From: Negativicutes bacterium
Lineage (GTDB): Bacteria > Bacillota > Negativicutes > JAAYSF01
DNA: 55,483 bases
Assembly: GCA_028707635.1 (NCBI GenBank)
Contig: JAQWAQ010000005.1
Coordinates: 1 to 55,483, forward strand
Direction of reading: 5' to 3'
Position numbers and translations under genes: made by a program
Notes under the pieces: generated by a model
The model's input: only the letters and a program-made list of their open reading frames with translations
Databases searched by the model: none
What the model was told of the DNA's origin: nothing
Shown here: one piece after another, positions 15,637 through 23,694 of the stretch
Position numbering within the stretch: position 1 is the stretch's first letter
Layout of the letters: each line of letters opens with the position of its first letter

Positions 15637-18255
15637 TTACTTCAATTGTTGTTTTATAATATCTTCTGCTACTTGAAGAGCATCGTTTATTTTGTCAGGA
15701 TTCTTACCGCCGGCTTGGGCCATATCTGGGCGACCACCGCCACCGCCTCCGGTCACTTTAGCCGCTTCTTTCACAATATTCCCGGCATGAGCTTTTTTAG
15801 CTATCGCTTCTTTAGTGGCCATTGCTACAAAATTAACTTTGCCATCTGTAACAGCACCTAAGACTACGATCCCATTATCTAAATGATCACGTACCATATC
15901 GGCCATGTTACGCAATCCATCCATGTCAGTTGCGTTAACCTTAGCAACAACATACTGGACATCATTAAACTCTTGTAGGTTTTTCAGCAGTTCTTGAGCT
16001 TGCGCTTTTGCGGATTGAGCATGAAGTGCTGATATTTCATGCTCAAGGTCTTTAACTTTTGTCATAAGTCCTTCTAGTTTATTAACAACATCATCCGGAC
16101 GGGTTTTTAACAATTCGGCCACTTTAGTGAGCATATCTTCTCGTTCCTTGGTATACTTTACAGCCTCGCGACCAGTTACTGCTTCAATCCGTCGGATACC
16201 AGAGCCGATACCCGATTCTGAAATGATCCGGAAGGTGCCAATTTCCGCTGTACTTGTTACATGCATACCACCGCATAGTTCCTTACTAAAGCCATCTACA
16301 ATGACGACACGCACTAAGTCGCCGTATTTCTCACCAAATAATGCTGTAGCCCCCATGTCTCTCGCTATTTCTTGGGTAGTTTCAATAAAACTTACTCCGG
16401 CGTTTTGCAGAATTATTTCATTAACGATTTTCTCGACTTGGGCAAGCTGCTCATAAGTGACAGGTGTAAAGTGAGAGAAGTCAAATCGTAGTCTATCAGC
16501 CCCAACTAATGAACCAGCCTGATTAACATGATCGCCCAGCACCGCTTTGAGAGCACTATGCAGTAAGTGAGTTGCCGTATGGTTACGAGCTGAATCTTGA
16601 CTTTGCAGACAATTTAATTCGATTTTTACATGATCGGAAGTTTTTATGACACCTTCAACAATACGACCTACATGATAAAAAGCACTGTTGGGAAGCTTTT
16701 TCGCTGTTTCTATTTCTACTTTTCCTAAATTGCCATAAATAAAGCCAGAGTCACCTATCTGGCCCCCTCCCTCAGCATAAAAAGGCGTTACATCAAGAAC
16801 AATTGCGACCTCGTCACCATCATTTGCTTCCTCAATAATGACTCCATCTTTCCACATTAAAACGATTTTAGCTTCATAAGCATTCGGATCTCTGCGAAGC
16901 TGCTCAACATTGAGTCCGGAAATATCAGGAATAACCATTTGATTGTCATGATCCTGACGTGCAGAACGCGCCCGTACGCGCTGCTCATTCATGGCTGTAT
17001 CAAAAGCAACCTTGTCAAACTCAATAGCATGTTCGTTCAAAATTTCAGCCGTAAGTTCCCAAGGAAAACCAAAGGTATCGTAAAGCTTAAAAGCAGTAGT
17101 ACCATCTAGAATCTTCTTGCCAGCTTTTTCGAGCTCGACAATTTGTTCATTCAAAAGTTCCATCCCCTGGGTCAAAGTGGTGTGAAATCTCTCTTCTTCC
17201 AATTGGATAACTTTCTTTATGTAGTCTTTCTTTTCCGCTATATCAGGATAAGACTCGGCAAACATGGTAACAACCACATCAACGGCCGCAGCCAAAAATG
17301 GTTTTTCAATTCCAAGCAGCCGGGCATGACGAACTGCACGGCGCAATACCCGCCGTAATACATAGCCTCGCCCTTCATTAGAGGGAAGAATACCGTCAGC
17401 GATCATAAACGTCAGGCTACGAGCATGGTCCGCTATTACCTTAAGCGAAACATCATTGGTTGCTGCTCTTCCGTATTCCACCTTTGCCAGGTTCGCGGCA
17501 TATTCGATGATTGGGAACAAGAGGTCTGTTTCAAAATTTGACCGCTTGTTCTGAAGAACTGATGCAATTCTTTCTAATCCGGCACCAGTATCAATATTTT
17601 TCTTCGCCAATGGTTGATAGTTACCCGCATCATCACGGTCGAATTGGGTAAACACCAAATTCCAAATCTCTAAGAACCTATCACAATCACAGCCAACCGC
17701 ACAATCAGGTTGACCGCAGCCACGCTCTTCACCTAAGTCAAAATATATTTCTGAACAGGGTCCGCAAGGACCAGATCCGATTTCCCAAAAGTTATCTTCC
17801 AGCCTTATAATTCTATCTTCATTAATACCTATATCATTTTTCCAGATTTCAAAAGCTTCATCATCAGTTGGATGGATTGTCACCCATAATTTGTCCTTAG
17901 GAAGCTCCAGCCACTCGGTAAGAAACTCCCATGCCCAAGAAATTGCTTCCTTTTTGAAGTAATCTCCAAATGAAAAATTTCCTAACATCTCAAAAAAAGT
18001 ATGGTGGCGCGCTGTCCGCCCCACATTTTCAATGTCCCCTGTCCGCACACACTTTTGACTTGTCGAAATCCTCGGGTGAGGCGGTTTCATTTTTCCGGTA
18101 AAGAAAGGTTTGAACGGTGCCATGCCTGCACCTATTAATAGTAAAGTCGGGTCGTTCTCCGGTATTAACGGAAAACTTTGTAAAACAAGGTGATCTTTAC
18201 TCGCAAAAAACTGCAGAAATTTCTTACGCAGCTCGTTTCCAGTCATATAAATCAA
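15637..18255 (-). CDS. alaS: Alanyl-tRNA synthetase
   Basis: About 872 residues, full length. The class II core is at the N-terminus (LRKKFLQFFASKDHLVLQS, motif 2 around VGRTARHHTFFEMLGNFSF). The editing domain carries HTATHLLHSALK and the distal Cys/His pair in CGGMHV. The C-Ala domain has coiled-coil (LMTKVKDLEHEISALHAQ) and the Gly-rich VTGGGGGGRPDMAQAGG. It charges tRNA-Ala and clears Ser/Gly mischarges. The ribosome site GGAGG is nine bases before TTG 18255, whereas the ATG at 18246 would be about 18 bases away, so TTG may be the real start; the two forms differ by three residues. Confidence 0.96.
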   Translation of the reverse strand: MIYMTGNELRKKFLQFFASKDHLVLQSFPLIPENDPTLLLIGAGMAPFKPFFTGKMKPPHPRISTSQKCVRTGDIENVGRTARHHTFFEMLGNFSFGDYFKKEAISWAWEFLTEWLELPKDKLWVTIHPTDDEAFEIWKNDIGINEDRIIRLEDNFWEIGSGPCGPCSEIYFDLGEERGCGQPDCAVGCDCDRFLEIWNLVFTQFDRDDAGNYQPLAKKNIDTGAGLERIASVLQNKRSNFETDLLFPIIEYAANLAKVEYGRAATNDVSLKVIADHARSLTFMIADGILPSNEGRGYVLRRVLRRAVRHARLLGIEKPFLAAAVDVVVTMFAESYPDIAEKKDYIKKVIQLEEERFHTTLTQGMELLNEQIVELEKAGKKILDGTTAFKLYDTFGFPWELTAEILNEHAIEFDKVAFDTAMNEQRVRARSARQDHDNQMVIPDISGLNVEQLRRDPNAYEAKIVLMWKDGVIIEEANDGDEVAIVLDVTPFYAEGGGQIGDSGFIYGNLGKVEIETAKKLPNSAFYHVGRIVEGVIKTSDHVKIELNCLQSQDSARNHTATHLLHSALKAVLGDHVNQAGSLVGADRLRFDFSHFTPVTYEQLAQVEKIVNEIILQNAGVSFIETTQEIARDMGATALFGEKYGDLVRVVIVDGFSKELCGGMHVTSTAEIGTFRIISESGIGSGIRRIEAVTGREAVKYTKEREDMLTKVAELLKTRPDDVVNKLEGLMTKVKDLEHEISALHAQSAKAQAQELLKNLQEFNDVQYVVAKVNATDMDGLRNMADMVRDHLDNGIVVLGAVTDGKVNFVAMATKEAIAKKAHAGNIVKEAAKVTGGGGGGRPDMAQAGGKNPDKINDALQVAEDIIKQQLK

Positions 18256-18296
18256 GACAATCAACCTCCACGTTCATTTAGGAGCTATCTTATGGA

Positions 18297-18325
18297 ATTA
18301 TACATAATTAAGCTAACATTGTCAA
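18297..18325 (-). promoter_or_regulatory. Consensus sigma-A promoter of alaS
   Basis: The minus strand reads TTGACA (18320-18325), 17 bases, TATAAT (18297-18302): a perfect match in both hexamers with optimal spacing, about 40 bases upstream of the alaS start. No T-box leader fits in the short gap, so alaS is probably transcribed constitutively. Confidence 0.88.
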
Positions 18326-18335
18326 TAATTGGTGC

Positions 18336-19361
18336 TTAAACTAGCAGTTTATAGAGGTGCCTAAAAACAACCTTGATGATAGCCGCTAAGGGTACTCCCA
18401 GCAGCATACCGGGTAGGCCGCCCAGTTCACCGCCGACAAAAACGAAAAAAATTACCGAAAGAGGATGAAGTCCCACACTTTCACCAAGTATTTTAGGCCC
18501 TATTACCGTACCCTCTAGTTGATGTATTACCAAGAACAAAACAATTACTTTAAGCGCCAGAAACGGTGAATCTAGCAATGCGAGCGTTACTGCTGGCGTT
18601 GCCCCAATGATCGCTCCGAAATAAGGAATAATATCGAGTATACCAGCCAATATTCCAATCAGCAATGCAAATTTTACATTTAATAAGTAAAGCCCTGTGC
18701 TGACAAGAATGCCTACCAACAGGGCAATTAGCAGTTGTCCTCGAATTAATCCGTTCAAGACTTTATCAATATCTCTCACTACAGTAATAACCTCGTAACG
18801 CCATTTACCCGGTAGAAACAATAGTAGTTTTTCTTTAATTTCATTCCAATCATGTAATAAGTAGAAGGCCAATACAGGACTAATAATAATCCCGATAAAA
18901 TAACTGATACTATTTATGATTCCATCAACAATAGCAGCTGTAAATGCCTGAACTTCAGTTTCTACTGAAAGCAATGCTTTATCAAATGCAATCCTTAAAG
19001 AAAAGGGCAGTGCTGAATTTTGATATTGAGCCTGGAAATTTTCTAAGAACTGCTGCCCAATATTCGTAATTTGCGGTATCTCACGCGCGAAGTTTTCGAG
19101 TTCCTTTATTAACAATGGAACCAACTTAATGCCACCAAATGCTAATACACCAAACACCAAGCTATAGATGATGATAATAGCCCAAATTCGTTTAAAGCCT
19201 TTCTGCTCAACATGTGCAACAGCGGGATTTAATAAATAAGCTAAAAACAACGCGATGATAAAGGGATAAAGACCGCTCCGAACCAGCCACAGAAAATAAC
19301 TGCTAAGTAACACTATTAATAGGATTATAGTAACTCTTACTAGTCTTTTGGCGACTATCAC
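18336..19361 (-). CDS. AI-2E family transporter (PerM-like)
   Basis: A 341-residue polytopic membrane protein of the AI-2E/PerM family. Several helices near the N-terminus (LSSYFLWLVRSGLYPFIIALF) precede a soluble region, then typical helical hairpins with ILAGILDIIPYFGAIIGATP and the C-terminal HQLEGTVIGPKILGESVGLHP signature. Members have been linked to autoinducer export or Na+/H+ antiport; the substrate here is not knowable from sequence. It starts at GTG 19361 after GAGGTG. A paralogue lies at 31.6-32.6 kb. It follows a terminated gene unit and ends just before the alaS promoter. Confidence 0.88.
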   Translation of the reverse strand: MIVAKRLVRVTIILLIVLLSSYFLWLVRSGLYPFIIALFLAYLLNPAVAHVEQKGFKRIWAIIIIYSLVFGVLAFGGIKLVPLLIKELENFAREIPQITNIGQQFLENFQAQYQNSALPFSLRIAFDKALLSVETEVQAFTAAIVDGIINSISYFIGIIISPVLAFYLLHDWNEIKEKLLLFLPGKWRYEVITVVRDIDKVLNGLIRGQLLIALLVGILVSTGLYLLNVKFALLIGILAGILDIIPYFGAIIGATPAVTLALLDSPFLALKVIVLFLVIHQLEGTVIGPKILGESVGLHPLSVIFFVFVGGELGGLPGMLLGVPLAAIIKVVFRHLYKLLV

Positions 19362-19410
19362 ATCCGCACCTCGGATAAATCATCTTAATCTAAATCTATA
19401 TCGATTCGAT

Positions 19411-19435
19411 AAAAATGGAGACCGTACGGTCTCCA
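19411..19435 (-). terminator. Rho-independent terminator after the YtxH-like gene
   Basis: A perfect 20-base palindrome (TGGAGACCGT/ACGGTCTCCA, 19416-19435) is followed by TTTTTATC on the minus strand, just beyond the stop codon at 19440. Confidence 0.9.
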
Positions 19436-19439
19436 CCTA

Positions 19440-19637
19440 CTAGTCTAATTTTCTCATCAGTCGTCTGCGTGCATGACGCGCTGTTCTCATTAAGTCTTGT
19501 GTCGTATCGGCAATCGCGTCAACACTGCGCTCGGTTAATGGCTTTCTCTGCGACGTAGTCATGGGACCAATGACAGCATATAATACTGCCCCTGCAATAC
19601 TTCCCCAGATGAGTCCTTTCATAAAACCGTCATGCAT
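19440..19637 (-). CDS. Small YtxH-like membrane-associated protein
   Basis: A 65-residue protein with one hydrophobic N-terminal segment (LIWGSIAGAVLYAVIGP) and a basic amphipathic tail (RTARHARRRLMRKLD). The glycine-containing N-terminal helix resembles YtxH-type small envelope proteins that anchor near the membrane. I chose ATG 19637 over a GTG three codons earlier because AAGGGGTGG is then a correctly placed ribosome site. It is the last gene of PRC-barrel/zinc-ribbon/YtxH-like, ending in a strong terminator. Function unknown. Confidence 0.6.
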   Translation of the reverse strand: MHDGFMKGLIWGSIAGAVLYAVIGPMTTSQRKPLTERSVDAIADTTQDLMRTARHARRRLMRKLD

Positions 19638-19660
19638 ACATACCACCCCTTCAGTGTTAT

Positions 19661-19837
19661 TTAAACGGAGTCTTGAAGTGATTCGTCAAAAAGGGTTAAT
19701 GATCCATCATCTGTAATACTAAAGACAGTATATTCTTGTCCATTACTAACAAACTCTACACAACAGTCCCAACAATAATACTGTTCAACTCCCACCTTGC
19801 CAATCGACCTTCTCCCACAAACAGGACAAGTTACCAC
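19661..19837 (-). CDS. 58-residue zinc-ribbon-like protein
   Basis: A short gene read directly from the DNA: GTG 19837 to TAA 19661, preceded by GAGGTG seven bases upstream. The product begins MVTCPVCGRRSIGKVG and continues with YYCWDCCVEF, giving C-x2-C then C-x2-C, a compact zinc-ribbon. The remaining 30 residues (QEYTVFSITDDGSLTLFD) look like a beta hairpin. It starts 11 bases after the PRC-barrel gene ends and is followed by the YtxH-like gene, so it is probably co-transcribed. I do not recognise a named family. Strong ribosome site, tight spacing and Cys pattern argue that it is real. Confidence 0.72.
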   Translation of the reverse strand: MVTCPVCGRRSIGKVGVEQYYCWDCCVEFVSNGQEYTVFSITDDGSLTLFDESLQDSV

Positions 19838-19848
19838 TTAGATACACC

Positions 19849-20358
19849 TCACAAAATTTGTTCGGCATGAAGCAGCTTGGCCATTGTGTCAGGAACAATT
19901 ACCTTGTCTGGTCCAATCACTTGTGCTTGTGGCAAAGGCATGGTTTGACGTCCGTACAGCAAGTCGGTAATAATACTGTCAGATACTTGATAAGCCCTTA
20001 TTTCACCAGTAATTACATCAAAAACTACATCCATAAGTATTCCCAACAAGAATCCTGTTTCAGTAAATATTTGCTTACTCGTTAAATCCTGCAGCCGGTA
20101 GATGCTGCTCAGCGCAGATAGGTCAGCTAAATCTTTTATTACTTCAGAACCCCGTACCATTATGGCATCTCGACCTATACTGAACAAATCCTCGAAACCA
20201 ATACCATACGCCTTAAAAAACCAGTTTTCACTATCAATTAGTACACCACAGATGACCGCCTGATCAATGTCCAAAAGAACCTCTTCTACCATTCCAATCT
20301 GCGTCCCTGTTACAGTTTCTAAGACCGGCAGGCCAATTAAGTTGCTCAACTTTTGCAT
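19849..20358 (-). CDS. PRC-barrel domain protein (two PRC domains)
   Basis: A 169-residue protein with two successive PRC-barrel-like halves: residues about 1-75 (NLIGLPVLETVTGTQIGMVE) and about 85-165 (FTETGFLLGILMDVVFDVIT followed by GEIRAYQVSDS). PRC-barrels occur in photosynthetic reaction-centre H subunits, RimM and many small Firmicutes proteins linked to sporulation or the envelope. It is preceded by AGGAGGCC. It follows mnmA in the same direction after about 80 bases and is grouped with two tiny genes. Function unknown; a protein-binding scaffold is the usual suggestion. Confidence 0.82.
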   Translation of the reverse strand: MQKLSNLIGLPVLETVTGTQIGMVEEVLLDIDQAVICGVLIDSENWFFKAYGIGFEDLFSIGRDAIMVRGSEVIKDLADLSALSSIYRLQDLTSKQIFTETGFLLGILMDVVFDVITGEIRAYQVSDSIITDLLYGRQTMPLPQAQVIGPDKVIVPDTMAKLLHAEQIL

Positions 20359-20437
20359 AAACAGGCCTCCTTGCAGATTGTAAGATTATTATGTCCAGAA
20401 AAGGCTAGTCTTATTAAATTGATTGTTAAAAAAGCGG

Positions 20438-21544
20438 CTATATTTTATGATTTCTTACGGTCTTTTGAATAATTCCGCCACCGACTACAACATCATCATC
20501 ATAAAACACCACCGACTGCCCTGGCGTGATCGCCCGCTGCGGCTGATTAAATTTTACCTTGACCTGATTCTCGCTGATTGGCATTATCACAGCATCTGCT
20601 GGGATAGCGTTATATCTTATTTTGGCGGAAACAGTCATTTTATCATTAAGACAATCAATCGCAATAAAGTTTAAGTCAGCAGCGATTAACTCGTCTGCGT
20701 AAACCTCATTACTTGCCCCAACAATGACTGTATTAGACTCATGATCGAGCTCAACAACATAAAGCGGCTGACTTGCTGCAATCCCCAGCCCCTTCCGTTG
20801 ACCGATTGTATAAAGTGGCACCCCCTGGTGTTCACCTAAAACATTTCCCATTGTATCAACAATTTTACCGGGCCTTAAAGAAGCAGGAGCCTTATCTGCC
20901 AAAAAGCTTTTATAATCATCATTGGGAACAAAACAGATCTCCTGACTATCCGGCTTGTTCGCAACAGCGAGTTCAAACTCGCTGGCCAGTTGCCTTGTCT
21001 CGGTCTTACGGTATGTTCCAAGTGGCATTAGAAAGTGTTTTAATGAATGTTGATTCAAATGGTATAAAGCGTAGGACTGATCCTTAGAATTATCAACACC
21101 CTTTTTTAGGAGATACCTTCCCTGCGCTTCGCTATATTCAATGATAGCATAATGACCTGTTGCTACATAGTCGGCCCCTAGCTGTCTCGCTCTCTCCAGA
21201 AGGCCTTCAAACTTCACATAACGGTTACAGGCAATGCAAGGGTTAGGCGTTTTACCTGCCGCATATTCTGCAATAAAATAGTCGACTACCGTTTGCTGAA
21301 ACATTTCTCTAAAATTGAGCACATAATAGGGTATGCCTATTTTATCGGCCACCCGCCTGGCGTCATCAACAGCTGAAAGTGAACAGCAGCCGCGGTTGTC
21401 AGCGTCATCCTGCAGATTTGAATTATCCCATATTTGCATGGTGATTCCTATTACGTCATAGCCCTGACGTACAAGAAGGGCGGCAGTTAGAGAACTGTCC
21501 ACCCCTCCGCTCATGGCTACAACCACTCTGGGTTTAGCACACAT
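20438..21544 (-). CDS. mnmA: tRNA-specific 2-thiouridylase MnmA
   Basis: A 368-residue protein with the PP-loop SGGVDSS at residues 12-18, catalytic Cys103 in NPCIACNRYVKF and second catalytic Cys204 in DSQEICFVP, plus YTIGQRKGLGI and a C-terminal beta-barrel. It adenylates and thiolates U34 of tRNA-Lys, -Glu and -Gln. In Firmicutes it receives sulfur from a dedicated cysteine desulfurase, which fits the nifS gene two positions upstream. It begins nine bases after nifU, within the iscR-nifS-nifU-mnmA operon. Confidence 0.96.
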   Translation of the reverse strand: MCAKPRVVVAMSGGVDSSLTAALLVRQGYDVIGITMQIWDNSNLQDDADNRGCCSLSAVDDARRVADKIGIPYYVLNFREMFQQTVVDYFIAEYAAGKTPNPCIACNRYVKFEGLLERARQLGADYVATGHYAIIEYSEAQGRYLLKKGVDNSKDQSYALYHLNQHSLKHFLMPLGTYRKTETRQLASEFELAVANKPDSQEICFVPNDDYKSFLADKAPASLRPGKIVDTMGNVLGEHQGVPLYTIGQRKGLGIAASQPLYVVELDHESNTVIVGASNEVYADELIAADLNFIAIDCLNDKMTVSAKIRYNAIPADAVIMPISENQVKVKFNQPQRAITPGQSVVFYDDDVVVGGGIIQKTVRNHKI

Positions 21545-21553
21545 TTATCTAGA

Positions 21554-21925
21554 TCACTTTCCCTTTTTTTCGATGTAGTCTTTAATTGCTTCATGCAAAG
21601 CATCGGCGGCTAAGTTGGAACAGTGCATTTTAGCAGGTGGCAAACCACCCAATGCTTCGGCAACAGCTTGGTTGGATATTTCTAGCGCCTCATCTAGTGT
21701 TTTACCCATAACTAATTCGGTAACCATGCTACTAGTGGCTATCGCTGCGCCACAGCCAAAGGTCTTGAACTTTACATCTTTTATGATGTCATCCTCAACC
21801 TTTAGGTATATTCTCATTATATCGCCACACTTAGCATTCCCAACTTCTCCTACGCCATTAGCATCGCTTATCTCACCAACATTACGCGGATTAGTAAAAT
21901 GGTCCATTACTTTTTCTGTATACAT
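21554..21925 (-). CDS. nifU: Iron-sulfur cluster scaffold protein (NifU N-terminal/IscU type)
   Basis: A 123-residue scaffold with the three conserved cluster-ligating cysteines: C33 in NAKCGD (with Asp35), C58 in GCGAAIA and C102 in MHCSNLA. It is the short IscU-like form, without the C-terminal Nfu domain of full NifU. It assembles a [2Fe-2S] cluster from sulfur supplied by NifS and passes it to apoproteins. It lies 18 bases after nifS and nine before mnmA. The name nifU follows usage for clostridial orthologues; iscU is equivalent. Confidence 0.94.
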   Translation of the reverse strand: MYTEKVMDHFTNPRNVGEISDANGVGEVGNAKCGDIMRIYLKVEDDIIKDVKFKTFGCGAAIATSSMVTELVMGKTLDEALEISNQAVAEALGGLPPAKMHCSNLAADALHEAIKDYIEKKGK

Positions 21926-21943
21926 GGAAATTCCCCTCTCTTT

Positions 21944-23146
21944 TTAGTGCTTGCAAATACTGCAGGGATTTGAATCAGACATTTTTGATGATGCGCTTAA
22001 CGGCGACATACTACGTAACCGTCCAACAATCTCTGGAAGAACAGTTAAACAATACTCCACATCTTCCTCGGTATTACCCCGACCAAGTGTCAATCTTAGT
22101 GAACCATGAGCAACCTCATGAGTTAATCCCATTGCTAAAAGAACATGAGACGGATCTAGCGATCCTGATGTGCAAGCCGAGCCACTGGATGCAGCAATGC
22201 CCTTTAAATCAAGATTTAATAATAATGATTCGCCCTCTACGTACAAGAAGCTGAAGTTTACACTGCCAGGCATCCGTTGCGTAGGATGACCGTTTAACTT
22301 AATATCAGGCACCTTTTCCATAAGACCTTTAATCAGTTTATCCCGCAGGGTAGAAATGCGAGCAATCTTTTTGGTCATATCCTGTTGGGCAATCTCGGCC
22401 GCTTTACCCAACCCAACGATTCCTGGTACATTTTCAGTACCGGCCCGCAGACTGCGCTCCTGTCCGCCGCCATGTTGCACCGCATCGATGCGAACACCGC
22501 GTCGTATGTATAGAGCGCCAATTCCCTTCGGACCGTGAAATTTATGAGCTGACAATGTAAGTAAATCAATGTTGTATTCTTTAACATCAATTGGATAATT
22601 ACCAACAGCTTGGACAGCATCAGTATGAAAATAAATACCCTTTTCGCGAGCTAATTGTCCAATTTCCTTGATTGGTTGAATAGTACCGACTTCATTATTA
22701 GCAAACATCACGCTAATAAGAATCGTTTTATCAGTAATCGCCTTTTTTACATCTTCAAGACGAACCATAGCATTTTCATCAACAGGGAGATAAGTAACAG
22801 TGAAACCGTTTTTCTCCAAATAATCGCAAGTATGCAGAATAGCATGATGTTCTATGCAGGTTGTGATGATATGGTTGCCCTTTTTACGGTTAGCAAACGC
22901 CAAGCCTTTAAGAGCTAAATTATCAGCTTCGGTTCCGCCGCTAGTAAAAAATATCTCGTTTGAATTTGCATTAAGTAACGAGGCTAATTGTTGTCTTGCT
23001 TCGTCTACCGACTTTTTTACTTCGCGGCCAAATGAATGGATACTTGATGGATTACCAAACTTTTCAGTCATATATTCCATCATTAACGCTGCAACTTCAT
23101 TATCAACCGGTGTTGTCGCCGAATGATCAAAATAAATTCTTTTCAT
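21944..23146 (-). CDS. nifS: Cysteine desulfurase (NifS/IscS type)
   Basis: A 400-residue PLP-dependent class V aminotransferase-fold enzyme. SAHKFHGPKG carries the PLP lysine at K202, IYFHTDAVQAVG binds the cofactor, and SSGSACTSGS carries the active-site cysteine C325 that holds the persulfide. It releases sulfur from cysteine for clusters and tRNA thiolation. The C-terminus ends with NPCSICKH, a CxxC tail beyond the family core that could bind metal or relay sulfur. AAAGGAGC precedes ATG 23146. Operon: iscR upstream, nifU and mnmA downstream. Confidence 0.95.
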   Translation of the reverse strand: MKRIYFDHSATTPVDNEVAALMMEYMTEKFGNPSSIHSFGREVKKSVDEARQQLASLLNANSNEIFFTSGGTEADNLALKGLAFANRKKGNHIITTCIEHHAILHTCDYLEKNGFTVTYLPVDENAMVRLEDVKKAITDKTILISVMFANNEVGTIQPIKEIGQLAREKGIYFHTDAVQAVGNYPIDVKEYNIDLLTLSAHKFHGPKGIGALYIRRGVRIDAVQHGGGQERSLRAGTENVPGIVGLGKAAEIAQQDMTKKIARISTLRDKLIKGLMEKVPDIKLNGHPTQRMPGSVNFSFLYVEGESLLLNLDLKGIAASSGSACTSGSLDPSHVLLAMGLTHEVAHGSLRLTLGRGNTEEDVEYCLTVLPEIVGRLRSMSPLSASSKMSDSNPCSICKH

Positions 23147-23151
23147 TTTGC

Positions 23152-23586
23152 TTAGCTCCTTTTAGCTTGTTCTTCCCGGCATAAATCGGCAAGAGAAATC
23201 GAATCTAACACATTATTTATACTATCACGTACTTTAGCCCAAACACCACGTGTTACACACATACCAGCCTTATCGCAATAATTACTATCACCGCAACTAT
23301 CATCCAATAAACAGTCGACTGGAGCAATAGGTCCTTCCATAACTCGTATTATATCTCCAACCGAAATTAACGAAGGCTCTTTGGTTAAAGAATAACCACC
23401 TTGTGCACCACGAATGCTTTTTATATATCCTGCTTTGCGTAGTATGCCCATTAACTGTTCTAAATAATGTTCAGAAATATCTTGGCGCTGGGCTACACTT
23501 TTTAAGGATATTGGCCCTTGCCCGTAATGGATAGCTAAATCGTACATTGCAGCCACACCATATCGGCCTTTCGTTGACAGCTTCAT
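23152..23586 (-). CDS. iscR: Rrf2 family Fe-S regulator (IscR-like)
   Basis: A 144-residue Rrf2-family repressor: winged helix-turn-helix (KGRYGVAAMYDLAIHYG, KSVAQRQDISEHYLEQL), then the cluster loop with C92, C98, C104 and a fourth C110 spaced every six residues. The first three align with E. coli IscR cluster ligands, so Fe-S sensing is likely; CymR-type cysteine regulators lack them. ATG 23586 is chosen because GGAG lies eight bases upstream, while ATG 23592 would be only two bases away. It heads the operon it presumably represses, under its own promoter. Confidence 0.92.
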   Translation of the reverse strand: MKLSTKGRYGVAAMYDLAIHYGQGPISLKSVAQRQDISEHYLEQLMGILRKAGYIKSIRGAQGGYSLTKEPSLISVGDIIRVMEGPIAPVDCLLDDSCGDSNYCDKAGMCVTRGVWAKVRDSINNVLDSISLADLCREEQAKRS

Positions 23587-23637
23587 GACCATCTCTCCTG
23601 CTTATTCCGAGTAATTCGATAGGTTTTGTTTGATTTA

Positions 23638-23666
23638 AATATAGCAGAAACAAAATCTGATGTCAA
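23638..23666 (-). promoter_or_regulatory. Sigma-A promoter of iscR-nifS-nifU-mnmA
   Basis: Minus strand: TTGACA (23661-23666), 17 bases, TATATT (23638-23643). The -35 is perfect and the -10 has one mismatch. It lies about 50 bases upstream of the iscR start. Just downstream is an imperfect dyad (CGA-N5-TCG) at about 23607-23628 that could be an IscR operator. Confidence 0.8.
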
Positions 23667-23694
23667 AACTTTTTTTATACAACAAACAAGCATT

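Noticed and set aside
18256..18335. A T-box or other amino-acid-responsive leader before alaS
   Set aside because: The gap is only about 80 bases and is filled by a perfect promoter and the ribosome site; no T-box sequence or terminator fits. The other tRNA synthetase genes (hisS, aspS) are directly coupled to upstream genes with no leader.
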